58,749 bases of DNA. Origin: a bacterium. GTDB lineage: Bacteria; Bacillota; Clostridia; Lachnospirales; Lachnospiraceae. The notes beneath the pieces are model-generated. The model did not search any database, was not told the origin of the DNA, and saw only the letters and a list, made by a program, of their open reading frames with translations. The DNA lies in assembly GCA_028724545.1 (NCBI GenBank), contig JAQYCU010000014.1:1-58749 (forward strand). The letters are read 5' to 3'. The position numbers and the translations under genes are program-made. Shown one piece after another: positions 1 through 9,020 of the stretch (the stretch's first letter is position 1; every line of letters begins with the position of its first letter).

Positions 1-1091
1 ATACGGCTCTTTGTATCATTATCGAGTCCTGTTCCAAATTCACCAACAAGCACCGGTATCTTCTTATCCGTAAAGTATTCTTTTAACAGGGCTATTTTTC
101 CTGCCATTTCTTCTACCTCTGCATCACTCCCCCAGGTATTCTGCTGATTGGTCGTACAGAACTGCCACGGTGTATAATAATGCACAGACAGAATACAACG
201 GTTCTGCTCATCTTTTGGCATCTGGAAATTCTCATTTGTGCAGGCTGCTATGTCTGTCCAGTATCCGGCAATCAGCAAATGCCTTTTGGCATTATTGCCA
301 CCAGAAGAACGAACCAAATCTACAAATGTCTGATTCATTTCATTTAATAACTGATACGCATCAGCCTCTTCTAAATCGTCAAAACCTACTTCATTCATCG
401 ACTCAAAAATCAGATGGTCAGAATAATTCTGAAAACGGTTCGCAATCTGCTCCCATACTGCTTTGTAACGGGCAATCACTTTTTCCTTATCTGTTGATGC
501 ATTACGAATCCACGCACCAAATGCAGGGTCACCACCACCGTCGTGATGCACATTGATGATGACATACATATCCAAATCATATGCATAATTTACAACCTCC
601 TGTACACGGTTCATCCATTCTTCATCAATCGTGTAATCCGGGGCTGCCCCCATATGGTCACGCCAGGTTACAGGAATACGGACTGCATTTATCCCCTGTG
701 CCTTTAACGTTTCAAAAATCTCTTTTTTCGTTTCGACATTTCCCCATAAAGTTTCATCTACTTTTCCATCCTCCGGCACTTCATTTAGCTGACCATCTCC
801 ATCACGGTCTGCTGCACAAACATCCAATGAATCCCCAAGATTCCATCCCAGTGTCATTTCGTCCAGCAATTCCTGTGATGTAATGTCCTGTATGGTTCCC
901 TTCCTGTCATTTTTTGATACTTTACCCGCTGCTTTGTCTGACTGCGCTGCCTGTTCTGTCGCCGTTTCTGTCACTACCGGACTTGTCGTGCTTTTCGCTT
1001 TGGCCGTCGTTTTCTGATTACCTGAACATCCGGTAACTGCCAGCATTGCTGATAATGCCAATGCTCCTATGATTCTAAAATTACGTTTCAT
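1..1091 (-). CDS. GH5-family endoglucanase lipoprotein (3' end cut by window edge)
   Basis: Extracellular beta-glucan hydrolase, probably cellulase-like. The frame is open from an ATG at 1091, with AAGGAGAATAAG before it, to the window edge, so the last part is missing. The N-terminus has a lipobox (VTGC, Cys22), which implies a membrane-anchored lipoprotein, followed by a Thr/Ser/Ala-rich linker to about residue 60. The GH5 barrel follows: GWNLGDSLD near residue 82, INVHHD, the acid/base Glu in FESMNEVG near 233, and the nucleophile Glu in GEFGTG near 350 just before the edge. A DRDGDG calcium-loop-like insert sits soon after GWNLGDSLD. The next gene (MATE transporter) is divergent. The GH5 assignment is firm from the NE and GEFG motifs; the substrate is inferred. 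Confidence 0.88.
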   Translation of the reverse strand, partial: MKRNFRIIGALALSAMLAVTGCSGNQKTTAKAKSTTSPVVTETATEQAAQSDKAAGKVSKNDRKGTIQDITSQELLDEMTLGWNLGDSLDVCAADRDGDGQLNEVPEDGKVDETLWGNVETKKEIFETLKAQGINAVRIPVTWRDHMGAAPDYTIDEEWMNRVQEVVNYAYDLDMYVIINVHHDGGGDPAFGAWIRNASTDKEKVIARYKAVWEQIANRFQNYSDHLIFESMNEVGFDDLEEADAYQLLNEMNQTFVDLVRSSGGNNAKRHLLIAGYWTDIAACTNENFQMPKDEQNRCILSVHYYTPWQFCTTNQQNTWGSDAEVEEMAGKIALLKEYFTDKKIPVLVGEFGTGLDNDTKSR

Positions 1092-1223
1092 CTTATTCTC
1101 CTTTTCTATTGAACTTATTGTAAGAAATGGCACACATATCAGATTTTCTGACAAATCCTGATGCGCACCATCATCCTATGATATTTTATCATCTTCCAAC
1201 GGCAATGTACACTTTTTTACTGA

Positions 1224-1248
1224 ATTGTAGTATACTGCTTTATACAAT
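1224..1248. promoter_or_regulatory. Inverted repeat in the divergent GH5/MATE intergenic region
   Basis: ATTGTA and TACAAT arms flank 13 bases containing TATACT. It lies between two divergent genes, upstream of the MATE start, so it could be an operator or overlap the MATE promoter. Only the symmetry is seen; no regulator is identified. Confidence 0.3.
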
Positions 1249-1313
1249 GCAGATTTTTGTTATTAGCGTTGCAGCAAAAAATTTTGCGTAAACGCTTCTG
1301 AATGGAGATTTAT

Positions 1314-2660
1314 ATGGAAAATAATTTAACTTCGGGCAATCTTTTGAAAACAATTATATCCTTTTCCCTGCCATTTCTGCTGTCTTATTTTTTGCAGACA
1401 CTTTATGGCATGGCAGACTTATTTATTATCGGGCAATTTAACGGTGTAGCAAGCACAACAGCCGTTTCTATCGGCAGTCAGGTGATGCATATGATTACTG
1501 TTATGATTGTGGGACTGGCAATGGGAACTACCGTGACGATTGGACAGGCTTTTGGTGCAAAAAAAGAAAAAGATGTTTCCTCGGCAATCGGTAATACCAT
1601 TCTGCTGTTTTTCGTACTGTCCATAGCAGCCACCGGTATTTTATTGCTTTTTGTAAACAGCATCGTTTCTATTATGTCAACACCGACAGAAGCCGTATCC
1701 GAAACAGTTTCTTATCTGAGAATCTGTTTTATCGGCATCCCATTTATTACGGCTTATAACGTGCTCAGTTCTATTTTCCGTGGACTTGGCGATTCAAAAA
1801 GTCCTATGTATTTTATTGCCGTTGCATGTATAGTCAACATTGCACTCGATTTTTACTTTATTGGCTGCTGCCGTATGGGCGCCGTCGGTGCTGCCTTAGG
1901 AACAACACTGTCACAGACATTTAGCGTAATCATTGCCCTAATCGTTATCTGGCGCACGAAAAGAGATTTGTTTTTTAATAGAAAGCATTTTCATCCAAAC
2001 CGGAGAATTATGGGAACTTTGCTTAAAATCGGTATCCCGGTTGCCTGTCAGGACGGCTTTATTCAGATTGCCTTTCTGGTAATTACCGTAATTGCTAACA
2101 GACGTGGCTTAAACGACGCTGCTGCCGTCGGCATTGTAGAAAAAATCATAAGCATTCTTTTTCTGGTCAATTCGACAATGCTCTCTACTGTTTCGGCCCT
2201 ATGCGCACAGAATATCGGTGCCGGAAAGCACAAACGTGCCAAACAGACTTTGCAGTATTCCATTCTGATTACCAGTGCTTTTGGGCTTTTCGCCGTGGTT
2301 GTTATGCAGCTTGCGCCAGAGCCGTTTATCGGTCTGTTTACCGGCAATCCAAATGTAATTTCTATGGGTGCGCAATATATGCACGGATATGTGTTTGACT
2401 GCATTTTGGCAGGGATTCATTTCTGTTTCAGTGGCTATTTCTGTGCCTGTGGCAAATCCTGGATTTCGTTTGTACATAATGCTGCTGCCATTATGTGTGC
2501 CCGGATTCCATTGGCATATCTGGCATCCATTCATTTTCCGGATACGCTGTTTCCTATGGGGCTGGCAACGAGCACCGGCTCACTGGTGTCGGTTATCATA
2601 TGCGTGGGATTCTTTTTGTGGTTGGGAAAGAGGACGAAAAAAAACATCCCCAAGGCCTAA
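1314..2660 (+). CDS. MATE family efflux transporter
   Basis: Cation-coupled multidrug/toxin exporter of the cytoplasmic membrane. The roughly 448-residue length and the pattern of about 12 hydrophobic helices fit MATE/NorM-DinF proteins. The N-terminus (LTSGNLLKTIISFSLPFLLS) and the motif LGDSKSPMYF near residue 160 are typical of clostridial MATE proteins. An upstream ATG at 1302 exists, but TGGAG at 1303-1307 is spaced correctly for the ATG at 1314, which I chose. It is divergent from the GH5 gene and convergent with malQ. The last codons (KNIPKA and stop) are encoded inside a dispersed palindromic repeat, so the tail appears to have been set by that insertion. The substrate cannot be told. 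Confidence 0.9.
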   Translation: MENNLTSGNLLKTIISFSLPFLLSYFLQTLYGMADLFIIGQFNGVASTTAVSIGSQVMHMITVMIVGLAMGTTVTIGQAFGAKKEKDVSSAIGNTILLFFVLSIAATGILLLFVNSIVSIMSTPTEAVSETVSYLRICFIGIPFITAYNVLSSIFRGLGDSKSPMYFIAVACIVNIALDFYFIGCCRMGAVGAALGTTLSQTFSVIIALIVIWRTKRDLFFNRKHFHPNRRIMGTLLKIGIPVACQDGFIQIAFLVITVIANRRGLNDAAAVGIVEKIISILFLVNSTMLSTVSALCAQNIGAGKHKRAKQTLQYSILITSAFGLFAVVVMQLAPEPFIGLFTGNPNVISMGAQYMHGYVFDCILAGIHFCFSGYFCACGKSWISFVHNAAAIMCARIPLAYLASIHFPDTLFPMGLATSTGSLVSVIICVGFFLWLGKRTKKNIPKA

Positions 2661-2715
2661 AACCTTGAGGATGTGTGATTTCTGTATTAAATTGTATCTC
2701 GACATTTCGAGAAAA
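2644..2715. repeat. Dispersed palindromic repeat, copy A (terminator-like)
   Basis: A 72-bp unit starting ACATCCCCAAGGCCT, with one hairpin at 2644-2674 and a second small palindrome (TCTCGACATTTCGAGA). It is nearly identical to 9021-9089 apart from a few substitutions and a 3-bp indel. Read on the minus strand the large hairpin is followed by T8, so it can terminate the maltose operon after malQ. It also overlaps the last codons of the MATE gene. Confidence 0.75.
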
Positions 2716-2740
2716 ATTCCAACTTGTCCGGATTTTCTTC

Positions 2741-4237
2741 CTATCCTTCCATTCGGTTTGTGCAATCTGCCATTTTATACATTCTGCTTTGCAGCGTATC
2801 ATTTAAATATTCCGGTTTCAGCCTCCATGCCCAGTTGCCACCCAAAGTAGATGGTACATTCATTCTGGCACTATTGTCCAATCCTATGTAATCCTGCATT
2901 GGAACAATGCTCATACTTGCATTACTTCGCATAATAAGGCCAATTAACGGATAATGAATTTCCTCGTCAGGAGTATACCAGTCACAAAGATAGTCCCTGA
3001 TATTTGCCTTAATCTCGTCGCTTAACTGGTTCCACCAGCCAATCAGGGTTGCATTGTCATGCGTTCCGGTATAAGCAACACAATTTTCCATATATCGATG
3101 AGGATAATACTCTAAGGCGTTGGAATCCATTCCGTCGAATGCAAACTCCAGTATTTTCATTCCAGGAAATCCGGAATCCTTTACTAATTTTCTCACCGAA
3201 TCCGTGACAAAACCTAAATCTTCTGCGATTACATTTTTCTCTCCCAGTACCTCTTTCATCTTATCAAACAAAGCGATACCCGGTCCGTTCTCCCAATGTC
3301 CATTGACAGCAGTTTCATCACCATACGGAATCGAATAGTACTGGTCAAATCCTCTAAAATGGTCAATTCGCACGATATTGTAGATTTCAAAGCAATGGGC
3401 TAACCGTTCCATCCACCATGAATATCCGTTTTTTCTATGGTAATCCCAATCGTACAACGGATTTCCCCATAATTGTCCATCTTCAGAAAAACTATCTGGT
3501 GGGCACCCAGCCACTGCAACAGGAAGGTGATTTTCATCTAACTGAAACAACTCCGGGTTTGCCCAGACATCTGCACTATCAAGGGCAACATAAATAGGAA
3601 TGTCCCCGATAATTTGAATTCCCTTTTTATTCGCATAAATTCTTAATTTATCCCACTGGTCAAAGAACAAATACTGCATAAATTGGTAAAACTCAATATC
3701 CTTAGCTAACTTTTCCGTATACTGTTTCAATGCTTCTTCTTCTCTGTTCCGAATCTCGTCGGGCCATTCCACCCAGGAAACGCCACCAAAGAAATCCTTC
3801 AAAGCCATAAACAGGGAATAATCATAAATCCATGCTTGTTGTTTTTCAATAAAGCGATAAAAATCCTGATTGATAAATTTGTCAGCCCGTTCAAATGCTT
3901 TACGCAACAAAACAGAGCGTCCATTGTAGATTTTTTGATAATCAATCTTTTCCTCATCGCCCCCAAAGTCAATACTCTTGCAATCGTCATCGGTCAGTAA
4001 TCCCAATTCCACCAAAGTATCCAAATCAATAAAATACGGATTACCCGCAAAAGTAGAAAAGGATTGGTAGGGTGAATCTCCATAACTGGTAGGCCCCAAA
4101 GGTAAAATCTGCCAATATGTCTGTCCTGCTTCTTTTAGCCAATCAACAAAATGATAAGCCTCTTTAGAAAAACATCCAATACCATATGGAGAGGGCAAAC
4201 TGGAAATTGCAAGTAAAACACCGGCCGTTCTCTTCAT
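2741..4237 (-). CDS. malQ: 4-alpha-glucanotransferase (amylomaltase)
   Basis: Cytoplasmic GH77 disproportionating enzyme that transfers glucan segments between malto-oligosaccharides and releases glucose. At 498 residues it has the usual bacterial length. It shows SSLPSPYGIG at the N-terminus, WQILPLGPTSYGDSPYQ near 43, the nucleophile Asp in RIDHFRGFDQYY near 292, the acid/base Glu in EDLGFVT near 340, and YTGTHDN near 390. It is the last gene of the minus-strand maltose operon, 122 bp after the LacI regulator. It is convergent with the MATE gene, and the repeat hairpin at 2644-2674 is its likely terminator. Confidence 0.95.
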   Translation of the reverse strand: MKRTAGVLLAISSLPSPYGIGCFSKEAYHFVDWLKEAGQTYWQILPLGPTSYGDSPYQSFSTFAGNPYFIDLDTLVELGLLTDDDCKSIDFGGDEEKIDYQKIYNGRSVLLRKAFERADKFINQDFYRFIEKQQAWIYDYSLFMALKDFFGGVSWVEWPDEIRNREEEALKQYTEKLAKDIEFYQFMQYLFFDQWDKLRIYANKKGIQIIGDIPIYVALDSADVWANPELFQLDENHLPVAVAGCPPDSFSEDGQLWGNPLYDWDYHRKNGYSWWMERLAHCFEIYNIVRIDHFRGFDQYYSIPYGDETAVNGHWENGPGIALFDKMKEVLGEKNVIAEDLGFVTDSVRKLVKDSGFPGMKILEFAFDGMDSNALEYYPHRYMENCVAYTGTHDNATLIGWWNQLSDEIKANIRDYLCDWYTPDEEIHYPLIGLIMRSNASMSIVPMQDYIGLDNSARMNVPSTLGGNWAWRLKPEYLNDTLQSRMYKMADCTNRMEG

Positions 4238-4359
4238 TTCTTTTGTCCTCCATACTATGTCAAAACCAATATCTCACTTATCCCTATCATCATAAAAATA
4301 ATTGTATCTTCCAGCATCAGGAACTCTGATATAACAAATTCTTCATAACTTCTCAGAAG

Positions 4360-5367
4360 TTACTTTAAATCCATAATACTTTCTCTTTCGATAATCTCAA
4401 ATGCAACCTTCTCATGCACACTTCCAATATCATAGTGTGTCCGTTCCAGTAACAACGATACACTTCTATTCGCCAGTAATTCTATACTTTGCCTTACTGT
4501 TGACAATCTTGGAATAGAAAAGCTTGTCAAAGAGATTCCATCAAAACCAGCCACTGAAATATCTTCCGGAACACGGAATCCCCTGTCTGCAATTCCACGC
4601 ATGACACCCAGGGCAATCGTATCACTCATAGCAAAAATAGCAGTTAAGCCGGAGGAATTATCCAACAGGTGCTTCGTAGCTTCATACCCTGCTTCTATGT
4701 TATATTCACAGGGAATATAATTACTATCCAGCTCCAAATCCAAACCATACTCGTTCATGCACTTTTTACATCCACGAAATCGGCTGGAACTAATTCTGTT
4801 ATCCGATAATTTACCTCCAACAACACCAATCTTTCGATGGCCTCTTTCAATCAATCGCTTCATCATTTCATAGGTTGCTTTCTCGTCATCGATACTTACA
4901 GAAGAAATGTTATCATATTTTAAAGATTTTCCATCTGTTGTTACAATCACACATGGGATATGAATATCTTTTACACGTTCATCATACATAGATAAATCTG
5001 CTCCCAAAAACATAATACCTTTTGGAAAACGATTCTTTAACAGGCTCAATGCTGCCTCCACCTCATCATCATCTTCACCTATGTATTGAACAATCACATC
5101 TTCATTATAACGCAACAAATTATTTTGTATTTTCTCAAGTACTTCAGCAAAAAACAAATTCTGATTTCCTTTAATAATGATACCAATGGCATCACTGCCT
5201 CGCCTTTTTAACGACCTGGCACTTTCATTTGGTTCATAATTACTTTCCTCGATTACTTTCTGAATTTTCTTTTTTGCTTTGTCACTAACTCCAGGCTGAT
5301 TATTAATCACTCTGGATACAGTTCCAATACCGTATCCGGATAACTTTGCAATATCTTTTATTGTCAT
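4360..5367 (-). CDS. LacI-family transcriptional regulator (maltose operon)
   Basis: DNA-binding repressor with a sugar-binding core. Residues 1-50 form the LacI helix-turn-helix (TIKDIAKLSG, GTVSRVINN, VSDKAKKKI) and hinge; residues 60-330 form the periplasmic-binding-protein-like core. The 335-residue length is normal. It lies inside the operon between malG (38 bp upstream) and malQ, so it is probably autoregulated with the operon. The tandem operator at 8648-8678 is its most likely target, although CcpA could also bind there. The effector is inferred to be maltose or a malto-oligosaccharide from context only. Confidence 0.9.
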   Translation of the reverse strand: MTIKDIAKLSGYGIGTVSRVINNQPGVSDKAKKKIQKVIEESNYEPNESARSLKRRGSDAIGIIIKGNQNLFFAEVLEKIQNNLLRYNEDVIVQYIGEDDDEVEAALSLLKNRFPKGIMFLGADLSMYDERVKDIHIPCVIVTTDGKSLKYDNISSVSIDDEKATYEMMKRLIERGHRKIGVVGGKLSDNRISSSRFRGCKKCMNEYGLDLELDSNYIPCEYNIEAGYEATKHLLDNSSGLTAIFAMSDTIALGVMRGIADRGFRVPEDISVAGFDGISLTSFSIPRLSTVRQSIELLANRSVSLLLERTHYDIGSVHEKVAFEIIERESIMDLK

Positions 5368-5405
5368 AAGCGATTCCCCTACTGTAATAATTTAACCAGT
5401 ATATT

Positions 5406-6305
5406 TTATCCTTTCACAGCACCATCTGCAACCCCTTTAATAATATATTTCTGTGCAGACAGGTAAAATACTACAACAGGTATAATGGCCATAATGAGGC
5501 AAGCCATAATGGCACCCATATCTACTCTGCCATAACTTCCTTTCATATACTGGATTACAATAGAAATCGTTTTATATTTCTTAATATCAAGGACAAGATA
5601 TGGCAACAGGAAGTCATTCCAAATCCACATCGCCTCTAAAATACCCACCGAAATATAAGTAGGTTTTAACATTGGCAGTACAACTCTGAAAAACGTACTT
5701 ATCGGAGAGCATCCATCAATCGTTGCCGCTTCTTCTATCTCTACCGGAATTGCCTTAACAAAACCGCAGAACATAAATACTGCTAAACCGGCACCAAATC
5801 CGAGGTAAACAATGATAATTCCCCACGGTGTATTCAAATGCAATGAATCTGCTGTTCCAGACAAAGTAAACATAACCATCTGGAAAGGAATTACCATAGA
5901 AAAGACACATAACAAATAGATGAATTTGGTTAACTTATTCTGTACTCGTGTAATATACCATGCAGTCATAGAACAACAAATCAAAATAACTGCCACTGAA
6001 AATACAGTAATAAATACCGTCCATCCTACAGCCTTAATAAAATCGTACTGCGTGATTGCTTCGGTATAGTTTTGCAAACCAACAAAACTTTGCTCTGTTG
6101 GAAGTTTAAAAGTTTCTAAGTTAATAAATGCTTTTCCCTTGAAAGAGTTAATTAATACAATGAAAATCGGTGCAAGGAAGGCAACCGATACAAATGTGAA
6201 AAATACAGTGCCCAGCAAACTCCATAAAGAAGTTCTCTTCTTTGGCTTTAAAACTTTTTCTTCTGCATTTTCCATCACAGACTCTTTTTTATTCTTCTCG
6301 CTCAT
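5406..6305 (-). CDS. malG: Carbohydrate ABC transporter permease (MalG-like)
   Basis: Inner subunit of a CUT1-family malto-oligosaccharide importer. It is 299 residues with a charged cytoplasmic N-terminus and six predicted membrane helices. The EAA loop reads EIEEAATIDGCSPISTFFRV, where the ATPase docks. The start ATG overlaps the malF stop (TAATG) behind AAGGAGGTG, so the two are translationally coupled. No ATPase gene is in the operon; clostridia usually use a shared MsmX-type ATPase encoded elsewhere (family knowledge). Confidence 0.93.
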   Translation of the reverse strand: MSEKNKKESVMENAEEKVLKPKKRTSLWSLLGTVFFTFVSVAFLAPIFIVLINSFKGKAFINLETFKLPTEQSFVGLQNYTEAITQYDFIKAVGWTVFITVFSVAVILICCSMTAWYITRVQNKLTKFIYLLCVFSMVIPFQMVMFTLSGTADSLHLNTPWGIIIVYLGFGAGLAVFMFCGFVKAIPVEIEEAATIDGCSPISTFFRVVLPMLKPTYISVGILEAMWIWNDFLLPYLVLDIKKYKTISIVIQYMKGSYGRVDMGAIMACLIMAIIPVVVFYLSAQKYIIKGVADGAVKG

Positions 6306-7147
6306 TACTGTTGCACCTCCTTATTTCTTGTCAGTTTCAACTGTAACAATCCAATGATAACTACGATTGCAAAGAACACAACTGCCTTTGCCTGTCCAAC
6401 ACCTTCATATCCAACTCTTCCATAAAATGTATCATAGATATTCAATGCCATCATTTCTGTCTTATGCATTGGTTCACCAGCGGTAAGAGCTAAGTTCTGG
6501 TCAAACAGTTTGAATGAGTTGGTAATGGTTAAGAATGTACAGATGGTAATGGATGGCATCATATTTGGAATGGTAACACGAAACAAACGCTGCATCTTAT
6601 TTGCACCATCAATCATAGCTGCTTCCTGAATATCCGCAGGAATCGACTGTAATCCAGCAATATATACAATCATCATATAACCAATCTGCTGCCAGCAAAT
6701 TAAAATAACCAAACCCCAGAATCCAAATACTTCATTTAATTTTAAAGCGGTATCAAACTTCTGGAAAATTGCATCAAACATCAGCTGCCAGACATAACCT
6801 AAAACAATACCACCAATCAAGTTCGGCATAAAGAATACGGTACGGAAAAGGTTTGTTCCTTTCATTTTCTGTGTTAATGCTAATGCTACCAGAAAAGCCA
6901 AAACGTTGATTAACACTAAGGTTACGATTGCGAATAATGTAGTAAATTTAAAAGAATCTACAAATGTTGTATCTTTAAAAGCCTCAATATAATTCTGAAG
7001 ACCAACAGGCTTCGCATCTCTAATGGTTGTAAACTCACAAAAAGATAAATAGATACCCTCTATGAACGGTACTATAAAACCTATCGTAAATGCAGCCATT
7101 GTTGGAAGCAGAAATATCGGCCAATATTTTTTTAGTGTTTTTTCCAT
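6305..7147 (-). CDS. malF: Carbohydrate ABC transporter permease (MalF-like)
   Basis: Partner permease to MalG in the CUT1 importer. It is about 280 residues with six membrane helices and the EAA loop IQEAAMIDGANKMQRLFRVT near residue 175. An ATG at 7171 gives an 8-residue extension, but GGAGGTGTGTT directly precedes the ATG at 7147, which I chose. Unlike E. coli MalF it lacks the large P2 periplasmic domain, as is usual in Firmicutes. It follows the binding-protein gene after an intercistronic hairpin. Confidence 0.93.
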   Translation of the reverse strand: MEKTLKKYWPIFLLPTMAAFTIGFIVPFIEGIYLSFCEFTTIRDAKPVGLQNYIEAFKDTTFVDSFKFTTLFAIVTLVLINVLAFLVALALTQKMKGTNLFRTVFFMPNLIGGIVLGYVWQLMFDAIFQKFDTALKLNEVFGFWGLVILICWQQIGYMMIVYIAGLQSIPADIQEAAMIDGANKMQRLFRVTIPNMMPSITICTFLTITNSFKLFDQNLALTAGEPMHKTEMMALNIYDTFYGRVGYEGVGQAKAVVFFAIVVIIGLLQLKLTRNKEVQQ

Positions 7148-7176
7148 AACACACCTCCAAAACTTCTCCATATTAA

Positions 7177-7203
7177 TTCAGAGGAGATTGACTCTCCTCT
7201 GAA
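7177..7203 (-). promoter_or_regulatory. Intercistronic stem-loop between binding-protein and permease genes
   Basis: A perfect 10-bp stem, TTCAGAGGAG pairing with CTCCTCTGAA around a 7-base loop, with no U-run after it in the transcript direction. Such structures commonly stabilise the upstream binding-protein mRNA and raise its yield over the permeases. That role is inferred here. Confidence 0.6.
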
Positions 7204-7228
7204 CAATTCCAACTTTTTTTCAGTAAAA

Positions 7229-8545
7229 TTATTTTGTAGCTGCTTTTTCTTTTGCCCAGTTATCTACAAATGCTTTCTCAACTTTTTCCCAGTTTGCATC
7301 TGTCTGATCTGCCGCATAAGTTGTCAATGCAGAACCCAGGTCATTCTTCCACTGCTCTGATGGCATTGTTGTGAAATTCCAGCTTACAGGTGTCTTACCA
7401 TCTGCAACATACTGATTTGCAATGTTTACTAACAAGTTGTCTGAATCCAGATTCTTCTTAAATGGAATAACAAATCCCATTCCATCTGCACCGGATGGCA
7501 TAGCCTTTGCAGAACCACACATTGCCTTTAAAGCTGTTTCATTGGTTACGCACCAGTTCATGAAATCCAGAGTTGCTTTCTTATCTTCTTCAGAAGCTTT
7601 TGCATTTACACACCAGTAGTTCTCACTACCTGTACAAAGTCCCTGATTCTCTTCTCCTTCTGCGCCAATGTAAATTGGTAACATTCCAAGGTTCTCATCA
7701 CCCAGAGAAGAAACATCACTATAAGCCCATGTACCATTCTGATAGAATACTGCTTTTCCGGTTGTGAACTCAGCAACTGCATCATCACCTGTCTTAGTGC
7801 TTAACTGTCCCGGTTTTGCTGTTGAATTGTTAATGTAAAGGTCCCAAATGTTTCTGTAGTTATCTAAGTAAGTACCTTTAATTGCATCGGTATCTGAAAT
7901 ACCATCATCTTTATACTCGTAGTAAATAGGAAGGTTTGCCAGATGTGTCTTAAATCTCCAGTCTGAAGAACCATCCATTCCTGCTGAAGTAAATGCAGAG
8001 AAACCAAGTTCATCACTTCTCTTTGTAATATCTTCTGCAACCTTCTTCAAATCTGCAAAGGACTGAATATCTTTTTCTGTATATCCGGCTTTGCTAAGTA
8101 ATTCTTTGTTGTAAATAATACCATAGGATTCGATTACATAACCAACGCCTGCTACTTTATCTCCATCCTTTAATGCGAAATCTTCCATAGAAAGTTCATC
8201 CAATATTGCAGAACCCGTTAAATCTTCACAATAATCTTTCCAAGATGCTAATCCAACCGGGCCGTTAACCTGAAACATTGTTGGTGATTCTTTCTTACCC
8301 ATCTCACTCTTCAGAGTTGTTTCATACTGTCCAGATGCTGCTGTTACAACATTTACAGGAACTCCTGTCTCCTCGGTGTAAATCTCAGCCAGCTCCTGCC
8401 ACTGTGCATCTGCCTCTGGTTTGAAATTCAAATAGTAAACGGAACCTTTTGAATCCTTTGATTCCTTTCCGCCGCCACAACCAGTCAGCATTGTTCCGAC
8501 CATAAGTGTAGCTAATGCTACTGCTGCTAATCCTTTTTTCTTCAT
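7229..8545 (-). CDS. malE: Extracellular solute-binding lipoprotein (malto-oligosaccharide type)
   Basis: Captures the sugar outside the cell and delivers it to MalFG. The start at 8545 (MKKKGLAAVA) has AAGGAGG seven bases before it; the frame is open upstream to 8593. The signal peptide ends in a lipobox (MLTGC, Cys23), so it is a lipoprotein. The mature part is an SBP family 1 protein of about 415 residues with GKAVFYQNGTWAY and PSGADGMGFVIPFKKN. It is the first gene of the operon, transcribed from the promoter at 8691-8719. The sugar is inferred from the neighbouring MalQ and LacI. Confidence 0.92.
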   Translation of the reverse strand: MKKKGLAAVALATLMVGTMLTGCGGGKESKDSKGSVYYLNFKPEADAQWQELAEIYTEETGVPVNVVTAASGQYETTLKSEMGKKESPTMFQVNGPVGLASWKDYCEDLTGSAILDELSMEDFALKDGDKVAGVGYVIESYGIIYNKELLSKAGYTEKDIQSFADLKKVAEDITKRSDELGFSAFTSAGMDGSSDWRFKTHLANLPIYYEYKDDGISDTDAIKGTYLDNYRNIWDLYINNSTAKPGQLSTKTGDDAVAEFTTGKAVFYQNGTWAYSDVSSLGDENLGMLPIYIGAEGEENQGLCTGSENYWCVNAKASEEDKKATLDFMNWCVTNETALKAMCGSAKAMPSGADGMGFVIPFKKNLDSDNLLVNIANQYVADGKTPVSWNFTTMPSEQWKNDLGSALTTYAADQTDANWEKVEKAFVDNWAKEKAATK

Positions 8546-8647
8546 GCTTGTTTCCTCCTTAAATGTTTTTTTCCGCTGGAACTTCCCAATCAATACCTTT
8601 TTTCAATCAAATCCGTATTTCGTCAAGTTCGGATTTAGTTTTGAAAC

Positions 8648-8678
8648 GTTTTTGGTATCGTTTTTGGTATCGTTTCCA
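8648..8678. promoter_or_regulatory. Tandem LacI/CcpA-type operator
   Basis: GTTTTTGGTATCG occurs twice, at 8648-8660 and 8660-8672. The second copy extends to TGGTATCGTTTCCA, a good match to the cre/LacI-family palindrome (TGNAANCGNNNNCA on the other strand). It lies just downstream of the predicted start of transcription, where bound repressor would block the mal operon. Confidence 0.65.
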
Positions 8679-8690
8679 TTTGATAATCTA

Positions 8691-8719
8691 AGTATACATT
8701 ACGATAACGCTTTTGGCAA
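8691..8719 (-). promoter_or_regulatory. Sigma-A promoter of the maltose operon
   Basis: On the minus strand: -35 TTGCCA at 8719-8714, a 17-bp spacer, and -10 TATACT at 8696-8691. It sits about 150 bp before the binding-protein start, and the tandem operator lies just downstream of it. Confidence 0.75.
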
Positions 8720-9020
8720 GTCTTTTTTTGCTTTTTTTATAATTTTTTTCACTTTTCTTTCATTTTTTTGTGAATTTTGACGTGGAAACTGTTTTGGATG
8801 CGCTGTTACTGCTGTTTAAGTTGGACAAATCTGCTCCATAATTAGGGATTTTCTCTATCCCTAGTGCAGTCAGAAACTTTCTCCAGTTCAACCATAGCCG
8901 GTACTTTCTCTATTCCAACCACCGTCAGAATTTTCCTGATAGGTAATAGATAGGGCATTGCCTGGGATTTGTGGTTTCTTCTGTATAGTATCGTGAATAA
9001 GAAATATGTAGGAACAAAAA
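8720..9020. other. Gene-free stretch between mal promoter and rpsI terminator
   Basis: T-rich near 8720-8770. At 8850-8940 there is a weak, roughly 60% identical direct duplication around TTTCTCTAT and GTCAGAA. A 62-codon minus-strand frame here has no convincing ribosome site or family signature, so no gene is called. Confidence 0.5.
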
